Assembly (NCBI GenBank): GCA_004293645.1
Contig: REAB01000075.1
Location: 1-33,340 of the forward strand
DNA from: Cytophagia bacterium
GTDB lineage: Bacteria; Bacteroidota; Bacteroidia; Cytophagales; Spirosomataceae
Reading direction: 5' to 3'
DNA: 33,340 bases
In this document: positions 33,082-33,340 of the stretch, piece by piece
How positions within the stretch are numbered: position 1 is the stretch's first letter
Layout: each line of letters opens with the position of its first letter
Translations under genes and position numbers: made by a program
The notes under the pieces: generated by a model
The model's input: the letters and a program-made list of their open reading frames with translations, nothing else
What the model was told of the DNA's origin: nothing
The model's database searches: none

Positions 33082-33255
33082 TCAATTACTACTTTCATAA
33101 AGAAAACCATCTATTTTTTCAGGCTTAATATTCAGTTTTTTGCAAAATTCGTACTCGTTAATCACACCTTCATAAAACGCTGTCTGAATGGTGGAAACTA
33201 ATAAAGGTGATTTTATTGGAATTGGAGTTGAACCACTTGTGTTAATCTGTAACTT
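33082..33255 (-). pseudogene. C-terminal fragment of the upstream antitoxin-like gene
   Basis: This frame encodes 57 residues, ending FCKKLNIKPEKIDGFLYESSN, and overlaps the DUF4411 start by 17 nt. DUF4411 genes are commonly preceded by a regulator or ImmA/IrrE-type peptidase gene in the same direction, and this tail would be its end. Going upstream, the frame meets TAA at 33256-33258 with no start codon, and beyond that the sequence is AT-rich and palindromic. I infer a 5' truncation, possibly by a second insertion that runs past the window edge. Confidence 0.6.
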
Positions 33256-33327
33256 TTATTCTACGGAATAAAAAATACACACAACATGTTGATAATAAGC
33301 TAATTGTGAAATAAAATATATTCCGTA
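33254..33327. repeat. Palindromic AT-rich sequence at the window end
   Basis: TTTTATTC (33254-33261) and GAATAAAA (33266-33273) form a perfect 8-bp hairpin with a TACG loop. TACGGAATA (33262-33270) is also repeated in inverted form at 33319-33327. This starts exactly where the antitoxin-like frame closes, as if it were the end of another mobile element. The element itself, if any, continues beyond 33340. Confidence 0.5.
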
Positions 33328-33340
33328 ATACGGATACACA

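Larger units (their letters stand above)
32320..33098 (-). pseudogene. DUF4411 PIN-like toxin gene split by an insertion
   Basis: The N-terminal half (from ATG 33098, MKVVIDTSSLLSLVRYY) and the C-terminal half (NFVVTSQKARLKSEA to the stop at 32320) belong to one DUF4411/PIN-like protein. The N-terminal VIDTSSLL supplies the first acidic residue of a PIN active site. ADMKMILACL and IYLVTEE lie in the second half, and KIPVICSQLDI closes the fold. A 189-bp element with an 8-bp target duplication separates them. Removing the element and one duplication joins the halves in frame as 193 codons plus stop. As it stands, the first half ends in nine element-encoded residues (stop at 32775), and the second may start at a GTG at 32622 provided by the element. 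Confidence 0.9.

Overview
The window looks like a chromosomal segment of a Bacteroidota bacterium, most likely of the order Cytophagales. Four things point there. It carries type IX secretion genes (an sprA-like giant outer-membrane protein and a porQ-like gene). LysRS has the C-terminal extension seen in this phylum. There are several lipoproteins and DUF1080-type secreted proteins. Promoters match the Bacteroidota form TTG / TAnnTTTG; the clearest precede tRNA-Leu and greA, both with a 20-nt spacer. Genus cannot be decided from the sequence.

Layout. 1-3224: two AT-rich genes, a 5'-truncated beta-propeller (PQQ-like) protein and a secreted protein of unknown function. 3225-3588: a gene-poor junction where composition changes and a short coding remnant lies. 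3589-7147: a two-helix membrane protein, a secreted DUF1080 (3-keto-disaccharide hydrolase type) protein, a MaoC/R-hydratase and an APC amino-acid permease. 7148-7568: a terminator hairpin and a tandem pair of 112-bp palindromic repeats. 7569-10905: a secreted protein with three Ig-like repeats, a KdsC-like HAD phosphatase and a VWA-like lipoprotein. 11002-13650 (minus): lysS preceded by an AbiEii-type nucleotidyltransferase and its DUF6922-like partner. 13805-16300: dienoyl-CoA isomerase-like crotonase, fmt, and greA with a structured leader. 16533-19352: lipoprotein, thiolase and rluE-like pseudouridine synthase in one run. 19330-22551 (minus): AAA+ ATPase, tRNA-Leu(CAG), TSUP permease and thiL. 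22619-24429: a small lipoprotein, divergent from a cytochrome b5-like protein and porQ. 24665-32110: sprA. 32320-33340 (minus): the remains of a DUF4411 (PIN-like) toxin module.

How the genes fit together. SprA and PorQ belong to the type IX secretion machinery and would export the cell's adhesins and hydrolases. Thiolase, the MaoC hydratase and the dienoyl-CoA isomerase-like protein are scattered acyl-CoA/beta-oxidation functions. LysS, Fmt, tRNA-Leu, RluE and GreA are core translation/transcription genes.

The most informative structures are: (i) a 189-bp non-autonomous insertion element at 32616-32804, with near-perfect terminal inverted repeats and an 8-bp target duplication, whose removal exactly restores a 193-codon DUF4411 gene; (ii) an attenuator-like leader in front of greA, with a promoter, a 14-codon ORF, two overlapping hairpins and a T-run; (iii) an AbiE-like module 34 nt upstream of lysS with no visible separate lysS promoter; and (iv) the in-phase tandem palindromic repeats at 7213-7438. 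I did not find a complete new multi-gene defence or biosynthetic system.
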